Made by a program: the position numbers and the translations under genes. A stretch of 64,000 bases of DNA from Desulfobacteraceae bacterium RAAP-1 (GTDB lineage: Bacteria; Desulfobacterota; Desulfobacteria; Desulfobacterales; Desulfatirhabdiaceae): the NCBI GenBank assembly GCA_001443525.1, contig LKPX01000009.1, forward strand, positions 1 through 64,000. Direction: 5' to 3'. Positions 34,285-42,116 of this stretch are shown here, piece after piece. Positions within the stretch are counted from its first letter, which is position 1. Each line of letters opens with the position of its first letter. The notes under the pieces were generated by a model that did not search any database, was not told the origin of the DNA, and saw only the letters and a program-made list of their open reading frames with translations.

Positions 34285-34715
34285 AGATCGACCAGTTTTT
34301 TGATGACTTCGCCCGCCGCAAACAGCTTTTTCTGATCTTTCTTGTCGAGTTTTTCTATGGCGTGAGCCAGCCAGGTATGTTTGGCCTCTCGCGTATTTTT
34401 GCGCATGGCGTTGCCTTTGACGGTCAGAACAATGTTCATCTGGCGACCGTCAGTAGGGTGTGCCTTGCGTTCGACCAGCCCCATTTTCTCAAGCGTTGCG
34501 ATAGCAGTGCCCATGGACTGCGACTTTACGCCCTCGGCGCGCGCAAGGTCTGCGGCGGTTGCCGGGCCGTTTTTATCAAGGCGAACAATGACGGATTTTT
34601 GTGTCCATGATAGTTCATGAAGTTCCGAAGGGGCCGCCGCCCGAACGCGCCTGATAAGCGACCCCAAGGCAAGCGTCAATTCGGCGGCGGATTCAATGTG
34701 TTTGGACGAAGACAT
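34281..34715 (-). CDS. MarR-family transcription regulator
   Basis: A 144-residue winged-helix regulator. The DNA-binding part runs from about 35 to 100 (LDKNGPATAADLARAEGVKS, MGTAIATLEKMGLVERKAHP) with the wing DGRQMNIVLTVKG, the standard MarR layout. It is the first gene of the MFS-hydrolase-membrane protein cassette. An 18-bp-spaced promoter overlapped by a perfect 19-bp palindrome lies just upstream, the usual arrangement for an autorepressor released by a phenolic or drug-like ligand. Confidence 0.92.
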   Translation of the reverse strand: MSSSKHIESAAELTLALGSLIRRVRAAAPSELHELSWTQKSVIVRLDKNGPATAADLARAEGVKSQSMGTAIATLEKMGLVERKAHPTDGRQMNIVLTVKGNAMRKNTREAKHTWLAHAIEKLDKKDQKKLFAAGEVIKKLVDL

Positions 34716-34721
34716 ACCTGA

Positions 34722-34751
34722 ACTATACTATATTGACAGTTAAACTGTCAA
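34722..34751 (-). promoter_or_regulatory. Promoter and MarR operator of the MFS cassette
   Basis: On the minus strand, TTGACA (34746-34751) and TATAGT (34722-34727) are spaced by 18 bp. The -35 box is part of TTGACAGTTAAACTGTCAA (34733-34751 as read on the plus strand), a perfect 19-bp palindrome with a single central base. A second partial half-site (GTTAAACTGTT) follows at 34752-34762. The geometry predicts repression by the MarR protein. Confidence 0.8.
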
Positions 34752-34752
34752 G

Positions 34753-34998
34753 TTAAACTGTTGGTATACACATGGCATAAAGGTCCGGCCGCGTGAAACT
34801 GTCCTCGATGTAGTCCATACGGTTCCAAAGTTCCGCACGGTTCATTGCCAATGACAGTGCATTTTTTGGGAGTGCTATTTCATCATGGAGCACCCCTTGT
34901 TTGCGCGTGTAGTTGTGTCTTTCCCCGGTGCGTTCCTCGATCAATTTTACCCCGGCCCGGTAGGACGCCGCCGAACACTGCGAACCTTGCAGCGCAGC
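34753..34998 (-). pseudogene. MobA/MobL-type relaxase fragment
   Basis: Read leftward, SAASYRAGVKLIEERTGERH, NYTRKQGVLHDEIALP and AELWNRMDYIEDS match the early part of MOBQ relaxases, which nick plasmid transfer origins (the S-A-A-Y-R-x-G and Y-x-R-K segments are typical). Both the catalytic N-terminus and everything after the LWN helix are lost, and the frame ends at 34753. It indicates a mobilisable plasmid or element in the island's past. Confidence 0.65.
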
Positions 34999-35015
34999 CC
35001 CCGACCGACCATACT

Positions 35016-35186
35016 ATGGCTCAGGTAGTTGGCCGCAAGCGCCCTGCGTCGAAACTTGTACATGGAGCTGCGGCCGATTCCATAACGCTCAGATACTTGC
35101 GCGGCGGGATGTCAGCGCAACAAGTCCAGGACGGCCTGAACGCGGAGGTCTTGCGGAGACAAAGTGGGACAGGCGGCACAAGTCAT
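35016..35186 (-). pseudogene. Helix-turn-helix protein fragment with in-frame stop
   Basis: A strong AGGAGGG ribosome-binding site precedes ATG at 35186 (MTCAACPTLSPQDLRVQAVL), but the frame stops after 24 codons at TGA. The same frame continues with HPAAQVSERYGIGRSSMYKF, a helix-turn-helix like those at the start of some transposases and plasmid proteins. It then merges with the relaxase fragment. Identity is tentative. Confidence 0.35.
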
Positions 35187-35213
35187 GGGGGGGACCCTCC
35201 TTGTTGCGCAAAA

Positions 35214-35553
35214 GACGTATTGACCCTAATGGAGAAAATTACTCAGGCCGGGGCTGGTTTCCGCAGCCTGACTGAAGTGATTGACACCACCTCGCCCGGG
35301 GGCCGCATGATGATGCAAATTGTAGGAACCTTTGCGGAGTTCGAGCGGGCGATGCTGCGCGAACGCACACGCAATGGCCTTGATGCGGCACGCAAGCAAG
35401 GCCGTGTTGGCGGCCGCCGTCCAAAACTCAAGCCGCACCAACAGGAGGAAATCGTCCATTTGGTAAATTCTGGACAGAAGACGGCAGCGGATGTAGCCAG
35501 GCTATTCAACGTCCATCCATCTACCGTGTCGCGGTTAACGCAAAATTCATGCA
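35214..35553 (+). pseudogene. Serine recombinase (Tn3-type resolvase/invertase), N-terminally truncated
   Basis: DVLTLMEKITQAGAGFRSLT, then GRMMMQIVGTFAEFERAMLR and ERTRNGLDAARKQGRVGGRR match the second half of the resolvase catalytic domain, the arm helix and the hinge. A helix-turn-helix follows (KTAADVARLFNVHPSTVSRL). The first 60-70 residues with the catalytic serine are replaced by unrelated sequence, so no recombinase activity is possible from this locus. The frame runs on to 35720 without family similarity. Together with the relaxase and helix-turn-helix scraps it marks a recombination scar. Confidence 0.8.
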
Positions 35554-35974
35554 AGTATGCCGGTACAGGAGCGGCAAGCGTTTTCTTCTTGTCCTGTGAG
35601 TATTCCCGTTTCTCCTGTACGATCAGGAAGCAATCTTCCGCCGGCGGTGGACATGGAAAAGGTTCAGGCGGCAGAAATCGCCAACAGGGAATGGAACACT
35701 CTGCCAGAAGATCAGCGTAGCGCATACATCGAGAGAATAAGGCCAAAGGCGGAGGCCATGCCTGGTAAGTTCACGGTTCTCCTGCAATTATTGGGGAAGA
35801 ATTTGTTCATGAGGGAACATCGTTTCGCAAGCATACTTATGAGGGGGCATATGACCTGGTGTTTATCGTGGCACTCACAGGACGGACTACACAAAATGAA
35901 GGTTATTGACACATTCTGACAGACGATATAAATAAAGACCATACTTAATATGCACAATATATGGAGGCATATAT

Positions 35975-36157
35975 ATGGCAATGCCAATTCAACCGACACC
36001 GATATTAAGGGGTGATGACGCAATCCAGTTTTTTAAGATGGTTGAACGTGATTTAAAAACTCCTGCGAAGTACGTGAAAACCCCAAAGATCGAAAACGCC
36101 AGAAAATTAGTCAAAGAGTATAAGGGGTATGGGAAATATGACAGGCTTGATTCGTAA
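35975..36157 (+). CDS. Small protein of unknown function (60 residues)
   Basis: Starts MAMPIQPTPILRGDDAIQFF and ends KLVKEYKGYGKYDRLDS, highly charged in its second half. An excellent ribosome-binding site (GGAGG, seven bases upstream) supports translation. I do not recognise a named family. The size, charge and position ahead of a GNAT remnant resemble small antitoxin-like proteins, but that is speculation. Its end overlaps the next small gene by about 20 bases, so the three genes 35975-36732 form one tight operon. Confidence 0.6.
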   Translation: MAMPIQPTPILRGDDAIQFFKMVERDLKTPAKYVKTPKIENARKLVKEYKGYGKYDRLDS

Positions 36158-36350
36158 CATTTTTGATGGTGCATGTTCCACATTAGACATTTTACCATCA
36201 CATAGACCTTTTCCCAAAATTGCATATTTACATGCAACCGATAGCGAAAAATCAGCTTTAAGCGCATTGTGCAAAGACTGGGAAAGGATTGGCGTTGATC
36301 TCTCAAAGGTGATTCAAAATGAAAAAAGAAGGTGCGATTCAGAAAAATAA
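36138..36350 (+). CDS. Small protein of unknown function (about 70 residues)
   Basis: MTGLIRNIFDGACSTLDILP, then ATDSEKSALSALCKDWERIG, ending ENEKRRCDSEK-like. No membrane segment or known motif is seen. It overlaps the preceding 60-residue gene and the following DUF2335 gene, which argues for a real coupled gene. ATG 36138 is preferred over 36129 on spacing from AAGGGG. Such a small soluble protein before DUF2335 is a recurrent impression from mobile regions, but I cannot name the family. Confidence 0.5.
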   Translation: MTGLIRNIFDGACSTLDILPSHRPFPKIAYLHATDSEKSALSALCKDWERIGVDLSKVIQNEKRRCDSEK

Positions 36351-36732
36351 ACAAGGATCTGTTTCCCATACCGAACAACGTCTTGAAATTCACACAAGCC
36401 CACTTCCCCCTCCGTCTATCTTATCTGAATATGACAGGATTTCACCAGGTTTTGCAGAACGGATTCTGAACCTCGTAGAGAAAGAATCAGAGCATCGCCA
36501 TAATCTCGAAAAACAATCCGTTGAAACTGAAATTGAAGATCATAGACAGCGGAATATTGAAATCAGATTGGGGCAGATTTTCGCTTTTTTAATTGGTGTT
36601 ATCACAATTCTTTCGGGGTCATATGTCGCGATAAAAGGCGCTCAAATAGCTGGTAGCTTCATCGGTACTTCTGGAGTTGTAGGATTGACGTCAGTTTTTG
36701 TCATAGGGCATAAAGGTAAGAATAAGTTTTAA
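36319..36732 (+). CDS. DUF2335-family membrane protein
   Basis: A 137-residue protein with the DUF2335 layout. A proline-rich start (PLPPPSILSEYDRISPG) leads to FAERILNLVEKESEHRHNLE. A charged coiled-coil-like helix follows, and two adjacent membrane segments (about residues 88-108 and 112-130) close the protein, with basic residues (HKGKNKF) at the C-terminus. The family is found on phages, plasmids and islands; its role is unknown, though it has been suspected in phage- or membrane-linked functions. Translation probably starts at 36319 inside the upstream gene, with AAGGTG nearby. Confidence 0.85.
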   Translation: MKKEGAIQKNKQGSVSHTEQRLEIHTSPLPPPSILSEYDRISPGFAERILNLVEKESEHRHNLEKQSVETEIEDHRQRNIEIRLGQIFAFLIGVITILSGSYVAIKGAQIAGSFIGTSGVVGLTSVFVIGHKGKNKF

Positions 36733-36737
36733 CCAAA

Positions 36738-37022
36738 GAGGATTTCTGCTCCATCAAACATTATCCGTCCTATCCTGCTGTAAAGATCACAAGATTCGGC
36801 GTGCATCATGCCTTTCAGGGTAATGATATCGGTTCATTTGTCTTGAATATGATAAAGAAACTCTTTATCATGGACAATAGAACTGCTTGCAGATTTATTA
36901 CTGTGAATGCTTACAACAACGATAAGGCGATTCGTTTTTACACAAAAAACGATTTCAAATTTTTCAGCGAAAAAGATAAAAACCGTCACACAAGATCAAT
37001 GTTTTTCGTAACTTCTCAATAA
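36738..37022 (+). pseudogene. GNAT acetyltransferase remnant cut by an IS66-type element
   Basis: The frame KHYPSYPAVKITRFGVHHAF then QGNDIGSFVLNMIKKLFIMD matches the acetyl-CoA-binding core of a GNAT enzyme (the usual Q/R-x-x-G-x-G/A loop is QGNDIG). FITVNAYNNDKAIRFYTKNDF follows. The first half is missing, since the reading begins right after the DUF2335 stop. The final codons (VTSQ) are already inside the left inverted repeat of the IS66-type element, which starts at 37008. The type resembles TacT/AtaT-like GNAT toxins, but it is too incomplete to say. Confidence 0.7.
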
Positions 37023-38788
37023 GTTCGGGCGAAATGATCATGGGTGAGGACTAATTGAGCAAATATTAAACCGCCGCCCGCATCAAATCCGATAGACGCG
37101 GGACAGCATTCAAGTTTTCTACTCGATCTTTGATATATTCCCAAAATGAGACGCTCAGCTTGCGGCATGTCTTTTTGAGACTGGTAAATGTATCACGGCA
37201 TTTCCTGCCGGTACCACTTCGGGTTGATCCGCTGATTTTCCGCCTTTTCACATACTCGCGGATGTCACTTTCGCTTAAATTATTGTGAAGGGGAATTTCA
37301 GGCCGCTCCAGCACCAGCAGCAATTCCGATTTGTTCTGATGTATCCTTTTGAGCGCCTGGTTTAATGAGGCAAAACAGGTTTCCCGCGTAAATATGGTAT
37401 CAAACTGTAATTCAATCCTGGCTTTTTTGGAATCATCCGGCAGCTCTTTATATTCTTTAAGCTCGGCATACAAATCCCATATCTGTGATCTTGAATTCTC
37501 AAGCTCACGGATATGGTCTTCGCCGTATCCGATCAATTTGCGAATTGTCCGCTCTGCATGAATCCAGCACAGCGCATGTTTCAATATATTGAACTGACCG
37601 GCATCATCACTGAGGATTACCATGTCTGGATTAAATCCATGCTCAATGAGACTGCCTGTCAGTGCGCCCTCTGTTGCAATCTGTATATGCCTTGGGCTGG
37701 TTATTTCCAATTCTCTGAGCCTGGCTTCCCACTGCAATTTGTTCTCAAAAACCGCTGGCATCGAAGAACTCAGTTTGAGTATCTGGGCATTGGCAAGCCC
37801 TTGAGAAGCCATATACGCCAATGCATCCGGATTAATGACGTAGTCGTGATAACCGGCACGCAGCAGTTCAAGGAAATTGATGCGGCTCTTGCTCTCTGTG
37901 CTTTCAAAACAGGCAAACAGATCATTTCCGATAAATGTGCAGACTCCGTTTTTCCCGTCATGGCGGGCGCCGGTATCATCTACCTGGATAAAGCTGGATA
38001 TTTCAAGGCCGGTTTCAAAAATCTCCTGCTTTTCACGGTGATATGCATCTTTGCCTTCTGTGAGAATGTGACTGAGCTGCCCGGATGATATATCGATTCC
38101 AAATTCACGAAGCTCTTCCAGTAAAAGTGGCTGAGTGGTCAAGGCATGGTAGTATTGATAGAGAATAAAGGCTTGAAGATTGGGACCAAAGTGAGAACCG
38201 GATGTATCTGAAGGAAGCTTTCCCGTTACTGTGTTCCCATCGGGGGGTTCCCATCTTTCCAGACGATACAGAATATTGTCACTTTCGATTTTTATATCCT
38301 GAACCACAAAATCGTTATAGCCGTTTAAAACGGCTTCCCTCAGGAATACTTTCAGGGGGGATGGTAACCGTATTATGAATTGTTATCTGCCGTGTCTTGC
38401 TGCGTTTTTCTGAGCCGGGACGTTTTAAATCCAGTGATTTGGTTTTCGGCCTGGGTTTTTCAAGTTTTGATGGTTCAATCTTCGACTTGGGTTTCTGGCC
38501 TTTGAGTCTGGCAATCTCATCCTTTAACAGCTGGTTTTCTTCTTTGAGCTGGGCAACAGCTTCCATAAGCAGTAAAACCAATGGGGTTCGGTCAGCTTCT
38601 GGAATATCGGATATTTTAGGAATTTGAACAGTCATAACCTCTTTCTCGAAAAACACATTTGAATGTATGCCGTTTTCCCTATCTGAAAACGATTCGAAAC
38701 ACAAATGGTTTTAGCCTGCCGGCAAAAATAAAAATGACTTCTGAGCAGTATGGATAAGATGCTCTGCCCGAACTTATTGAGAAGTTAC
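37008..38788. mobile_element. IS66-type insertion sequence with 23-bp perfect inverted repeats
   Basis: A 1781-bp element bounded by perfect 23-bp inverted repeats (37008-37030 and 38766-38788). They begin GTAACTTCTCAATAAG, and GTAA is the usual IS66 terminus. It encodes a transposase on the minus strand. IS66 elements normally duplicate 8 bp, but the flanks (TGTTTTTC left, AAAAATAA right) do not match, so one side has been rearranged. Only the transposase part is present; the accessory genes (TnpA, TnpB) of large IS66 members are absent. Confidence 0.9.
37066..38635 (-). pseudogene. IS66-family transposase, split by one frameshift
   Basis: The N-terminal piece (38635-38315) has the coiled-coil leader LLLMEAVAQLKEENQLLKDE and IARLKGQKPKSKI, then PEGSRFK. 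The main piece (from 38307) has NILYRLERWEPPDG, the DDE domain with FIQVDDTGARHDGKNGVCT, LSDDAGQFN, CWIHAERTIRK and the closing glutamate region NNLSESDIREYVKRRKISGS. Reading GSRFK-GYNDFVVQD across the junction needs one base skipped (+1) after TTTTAAA at about 38323. That is not the usual -1 slippage, so a simple mutation is more likely. The start 38635 follows AGAGG. Activity is doubtful. Confidence 0.82.
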
Positions 38789-38892
38789 AAAAATAAAGCA
38801 TAACTTATCGATATCAATATAAATATGAATTACTTTCCGGAATATGGGATATAATATCATCGCTGTCTCATAAATTGGGTTTGGGGTTTTTC

Positions 38893-38921
38893 TTGACACA
38901 CACTTTGATCCGGTTGATAAA
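38893..38921 (+). promoter_or_regulatory. Candidate promoter for the nuclease-like gene
   Basis: TTGACA (38893-38898) followed after 17 bp by GATAAA (38916-38921; 4 of 6 matches to TATAAT), about 40 bp before the start codon at 38960. A reasonable but unproven housekeeping promoter. Confidence 0.45.
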
Positions 38922-38959
38922 CAGGAAAGTAGAAAATTATTCAATTTCAAAAGTGATGG

Positions 38960-39631
38960 ATGGATATGGAGACCAGGATCGACCGGATTGAAAGATATAT
39001 CGAAGAATTCGCTAAGGGAATGTTTGAATTGAGAGAATCCCAGAAGCACACTGACATACAGATAATGGAATTGAGAGAGGCTCAGAAGCATACCGACATA
39101 CAGATAATGGAATTGAGAGAAGCTCAGAAAAAGACGGACGAACAACTGAAAAAAACAGACGAACAACTGAAAAAAACCATTAAAAAACTGGACGATGTCG
39201 GCGTAAATCTTGGGAAACTGGGTATTGTGCAGGGAGAGGTGGCGGAAGAATTGTTTTACCGTAACGTGAAAGGATTGTTTAATCCGCTGGATTGGCGTTT
39301 TTGTCGGATACGCAGGAATGTCAAGGTAAAGGGTTACGGAGAATATGACATTGTAGCGGACGAGAAGGGCAGAGTGCTGGTGATCGAGGTGAAAAACAAA
39401 CTGGATCGACGGATGGTAGATGAATTTATGCAGAAAAAATTGCCGCGATTCAAGACCTTATTGCCGGAATATCAGGACAGCAGGATACTGGCGGGAATTG
39501 GAGCGCTGGTGGTCAAGGATGATGTGGGCAGATATGCGGAGAAGTCGGGACTGTTTGTGTTGACACAAACCAGTGACGGCGGTGTAACGCTCATAAACCG
39601 GAAAGATTTCAGGCCAAAAGAATTTTCGTGA
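38960..39631 (+). CDS. PD-(D/E)XK-like nuclease-fold protein with coiled-coil coding repeats
   Basis: A 223-residue protein. Residues about 20-75 are a coiled coil built from near-identical repeats: a 14-residue unit (RE(S/A)QKHTDIQIMEL, 42 bases) present in tandem, then a 7-residue unit (TDEQLKK, 21 bases) in tandem. The C-terminal part (about 90-215) has GEYDIVADEKGRVLVIEVKN, whose D and E-x-K residues fit the PD-(D/E)XK nuclease core. Similar proteins are abundant in Desulfobacterota and cyanobacteria, without known function. It could be a DNA-acting enzyme or a structural relic. A candidate promoter lies just upstream. The gene lies at the right edge of the island. Confidence 0.75.
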   Translation: MDMETRIDRIERYIEEFAKGMFELRESQKHTDIQIMELREAQKHTDIQIMELREAQKKTDEQLKKTDEQLKKTIKKLDDVGVNLGKLGIVQGEVAEELFYRNVKGLFNPLDWRFCRIRRNVKVKGYGEYDIVADEKGRVLVIEVKNKLDRRMVDEFMQKKLPRFKTLLPEYQDSRILAGIGALVVKDDVGRYAEKSGLFVLTQTSDGGVTLINRKDFRPKEFS

Positions 39632-39712
39632 TAATCGGGTACCACTGGCGGCAGCCAATCCCTCCTTCCTGAACCTGGCATGAGCTTTTCGTTTGCTGCC
39701 CGCCAGAAAATC

Positions 39713-39770
39713 GACTTTTTACAAAGTCGTCAACGTTGATGCTCTCGTAAAAAGTCCGTATGCGATGCTC
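39713..39770. repeat. MITE-like element ends, copy D (two abutting ends)
   Basis: GACTTTTTACAAAGTCGTCA (ending 39732) is the right end of one family member. After ACGT, TGATGCTCTCGTAAAAAGT (from 39737) is the end of another. Neither has its full partner. It appears to be a degenerate tandem or nested insertion. The 39632-40013 interval holds nothing else clear apart from this and the TetR promoter region. Confidence 0.7.
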
Positions 39771-39934
39771 GTGCTGCGGCCTTCACAGAAAGCGTAATCT
39801 CGGATCAATCCGGAATCTTTCCGGGCATCGTCGCCAGCCGCTACCCGTTCCTGACAAAAAAATGACATGTTTTCAAGGGACTTATTCGCTTCCTGAATTG
39901 GACATCTTGACGATTCTCTGCGCGGCCTTTTATC

Positions 39935-39963
39935 TTGACAAACGAACGCAAATTGAATAAACA
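39935..39963 (+). promoter_or_regulatory. Candidate promoter of the TetR-exporter operon
   Basis: TTGACA (39935-39940) and TAAACA (39958-39963) are spaced by 17 bp. An imperfect inverted repeat (ATTGAATAAACAT at 39952-39964 and ATGTTCATTTGAAT at 39974-39987) overlaps and follows the -10 box. It is a candidate operator for the TetR protein encoded next. Confidence 0.5.
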
Positions 39964-40013
39964 TACAATTAAAATGTTCATTTGAATCGTACATTGTCAT
40001 TTTGGAGAAGCCA

Positions 40014-40688
40014 ATGAAACCAGCCAAAAAGCAGGAACGGGATACCCAGTCACGTCTTCTGGAAAGCGCCTGTGAAATATTCGCCCGGAAAGGATACCGG
40101 GACGCCACGCTTGCAGAGATTTGTGAACAGGCAGGCGCCAATATCGCGGCAGCCAATTATTATTTCCGGGACAAAGAGACGTTATATACTCAGTCTTGGC
40201 GTCTGTCTTTTCTGCGATCCATCGAAACATACCCTCCGGACGGCGGCGTATCCCCCGATGCAACGCCGGAAGAACGCCTGCGGGGACGGATTCTGTCCGT
40301 TCTCTGTCGTGTCAATGATCCCAACAGTCATGAGTTCGATGTTCTTTACAATGAGCTGGTCAATCCGACAGGACTGCTGTTAGAAGTCATACGCGAGACC
40401 GTGGATCCGATCCGCCGGGGGCTGTTCACTCTGGTGAAAGAGCTTCTGGGCGCCAATGCATCCGATCTTCAGATACAGCTCTGCCAGATGAGCATTCGAG
40501 CGCAGTGCTTCGACCTTATGATGCGGAAACGGCGATATCAGGCGGCTCCGGAAATCAGAGATGAATTCACGCATCCATATCTCGATGTGGATATCGAAAC
40601 GCTGGCCGATCATATTCTGCGTTTCAGCCTTGCCGGAATCCGGGAAATTCGCACTCAGATCAACCCCGCAACAGACGAATGCTCCTGA
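40014..40688 (+). CDS. TetR-family regulator (CecR/YbiH-like)
   Basis: A 224-residue repressor. The N-terminal helix-turn-helix (about residues 12-58) reads LLESACEIFARKGYRDATLA then EICEQAGANIAAANYYFRDK. The C-terminal ligand domain has the arrangement of the CecR (DUF1956-type) group, whose E. coli member controls the YbhG-FSR exporter. The genes that follow are also an adaptor and an ABC exporter, so it probably represses its own operon. ATG at 40014 follows GGAGAAG; an upstream in-frame TTG at 40002 is less likely. Confidence 0.9.
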   Translation: MKPAKKQERDTQSRLLESACEIFARKGYRDATLAEICEQAGANIAAANYYFRDKETLYTQSWRLSFLRSIETYPPDGGVSPDATPEERLRGRILSVLCRVNDPNSHEFDVLYNELVNPTGLLLEVIRETVDPIRRGLFTLVKELLGANASDLQIQLCQMSIRAQCFDLMMRKRRYQAAPEIRDEFTHPYLDVDIETLADHILRFSLAGIREIRTQINPATDECS

Positions 40689-40736
40689 AACAACTGACAG
40701 GCATACAACCAATCCTCCCAAAAGCGAATCACTTCC

Positions 40737-42116
40737 ATGAAAATCAAAAAAACGATATCCACCGTCATTGTTCTGGGGCTGATAGCGGCAGCCATCGTGA
40801 TATACCTGCGAAAGGAAGGTGAGCAGCCGGTTTCTTACCGGACCGCCGCCATCACTCGTGGAGACCTTCTGGTTTCCATCAGCGCCACCGGAACCGTAGA
40901 ACCTGAAGAGGTTATTGATGTCGGCGCCCAGGTCGCCGGACAAATCCTGAAATTCGGCATCGATAAAAACGGTAAATCCGTGGATTACGGATCGGTTGTC
41001 GAAGCCGGTACGGTTCTGGCTCAGATCGATGATTCTCTCTATGCGGCGGATGCCGCATCCGCTGCGGCACAGGTACAGCAATCCAGAGCAGCACTCCAGA
41101 ACGCTATCGCAAATATGGGACAACTGAACGCAAAGCTCTATCAAGCCAGGCAGGACTGGGAACGTGCTCAGAAAATCGGCCCGTCCGAAGCATTGGCGCA
41201 GAGCAGCTATGACGCCTACAAGGCGGCCTATGACGCCGCTGCAGGCAATGTTGCTGTGGGACAGGCCGCCATCATGCAGGCGCGCGCGGCCGTAGCGCAG
41301 TCGGAAGCCGCCCTGAAACGGGCGCGGCGTAATCTGGAGTACTGCACGATCACGTCTCCGGTAAAAGGTGTGATCATTGACCGTCGGGTCAATATCGGTC
41401 AGACGGTTGTCTCCAGCCTCAGCGCTCCAAGTCTGTTTCTGATCGCCAAGGACCTTAAGCGGATGCAGGTATGGGTTGCGGTTAACGAAGCCGATATCGG
41501 TAAGATTTATCCTGGACAGCCTGTCAGTTTTACAGTGGATGCCTTTCCCGGCGAAACATTCCGCGGAGAAGTCGGTAAGGTACGGTTGAACGCTTCCATG
41601 ACCCAGAACGTGGTCACTTATACCGTGGAAGTGATCACGGACAACTCCAGCGGGCGCCTGCTTCCCTATTTAACCGCCAATGTGCAGTTTGAAATGAATC
41701 ATCTTCATAACGTGTTGCTGGCGCCGAATGCTGCATTGCGCTGGACGCCGGCGGAAGCGCAGATATCTCCGGAATTTCGCAGTGTGCGTTCGGAGGCTCT
41801 CAAAGAAAAAGCTGTTTCCGCTCCGGAATCACAACAGGGTCGAGCCGTATCTGATAAAAAATCTCCTGAAAACCGCGCTTCCGGTCAGAAGGCGCGTAAA
41901 AAAGGCGCGCTCTGGATTCGCCAGGGAAATTTTGTCGCGCCGATCGCCGTCACGACGGGGCCCACCGATGGCATCCTGACCGAAGTTCAGGGTGACAATC
42001 TGAAAGAAGGTATGGAAGTTGTTCTCGGACAGCAGACAGCGGAAGCGGCTCCCACCGGTTCCACCAATCCCTTCCTCCCGCAGATGGGCAAAGGCCGCAA
42101 GGGCGGGCATGGATGA
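40737..42116 (+). CDS. MacA-like periplasmic adaptor (membrane fusion protein)
   Basis: A 459-residue adaptor of the RND/HlyD/MacA type. One N-terminal membrane segment (about 6-24) precedes a lipoyl-like half (ISATGTVEPEEVIDVGAQVA). A long alpha-hairpin follows (about 105-200, repeated A/Q/R-rich heptads), then the second lipoyl half CTITSPVKGVIIDRRVNIGQ and beta-barrel and membrane-proximal domains. A hydrophilic insertion of about 45 residues (about 342-392, Ser/Ala/Lys-rich) interrupts the C-terminal domain. It should link the MacB-type ABC exporter to the outer-membrane factor encoded downstream. The stop overlaps the start of the ATPase gene. Confidence 0.9.
   Translation: MKIKKTISTVIVLGLIAAAIVIYLRKEGEQPVSYRTAAITRGDLLVSISATGTVEPEEVIDVGAQVAGQILKFGIDKNGKSVDYGSVVEAGTVLAQIDDSLYAADAASAAAQVQQSRAALQNAIANMGQLNAKLYQARQDWERAQKIGPSEALAQSSYDAYKAAYDAAAGNVAVGQAAIMQARAAVAQSEAALKRARRNLEYCTITSPVKGVIIDRRVNIGQTVVSSLSAPSLFLIAKDLKRMQVWVAVNEADIGKIYPGQPVSFTVDAFPGETFRGEVGKVRLNASMTQNVVTYTVEVITDNSSGRLLPYLTANVQFEMNHLHNVLLAPNAALRWTPAEAQISPEFRSVRSEALKEKAVSAPESQQGRAVSDKKSPENRASGQKARKKGALWIRQGNFVAPIAVTTGPTDGILTEVQGDNLKEGMEVVLGQQTAEAAPTGSTNPFLPQMGKGRKGGHG

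Noticed and set aside
35557-35919. A 120-codon plus-strand frame after the resolvase remnant
   Set aside because: The segment VDMEKVQAAEIANREWNTLP looks vaguely protein-like, but the start overlaps the resolvase frame and no family is recognisable; treated as scar DNA. Apart from it I see nothing certain between 35560 and 35970.
38315-38340. Programmed -1 frameshift in the IS66-type transposase
   Set aside because: TTTTAAAC resembles a -1 slippery site, but the second frame is reached by skipping a base (+1). The -1 frame gives no family sequence and soon stops.
39060-39180. Possible CRISPR or intergenic tandem array
   Set aside because: The repeats are contiguous, in frame within a coding gene and multiples of 21 bases; there are no spacers. 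No CRISPR array was seen anywhere in the window.
39719-40156. A 145-codon minus-strand frame upstream of the TetR gene
   Set aside because: It overlaps the TetR start region and the small element ends; the translation is low in recognisable structure and there is no ribosome-binding site.
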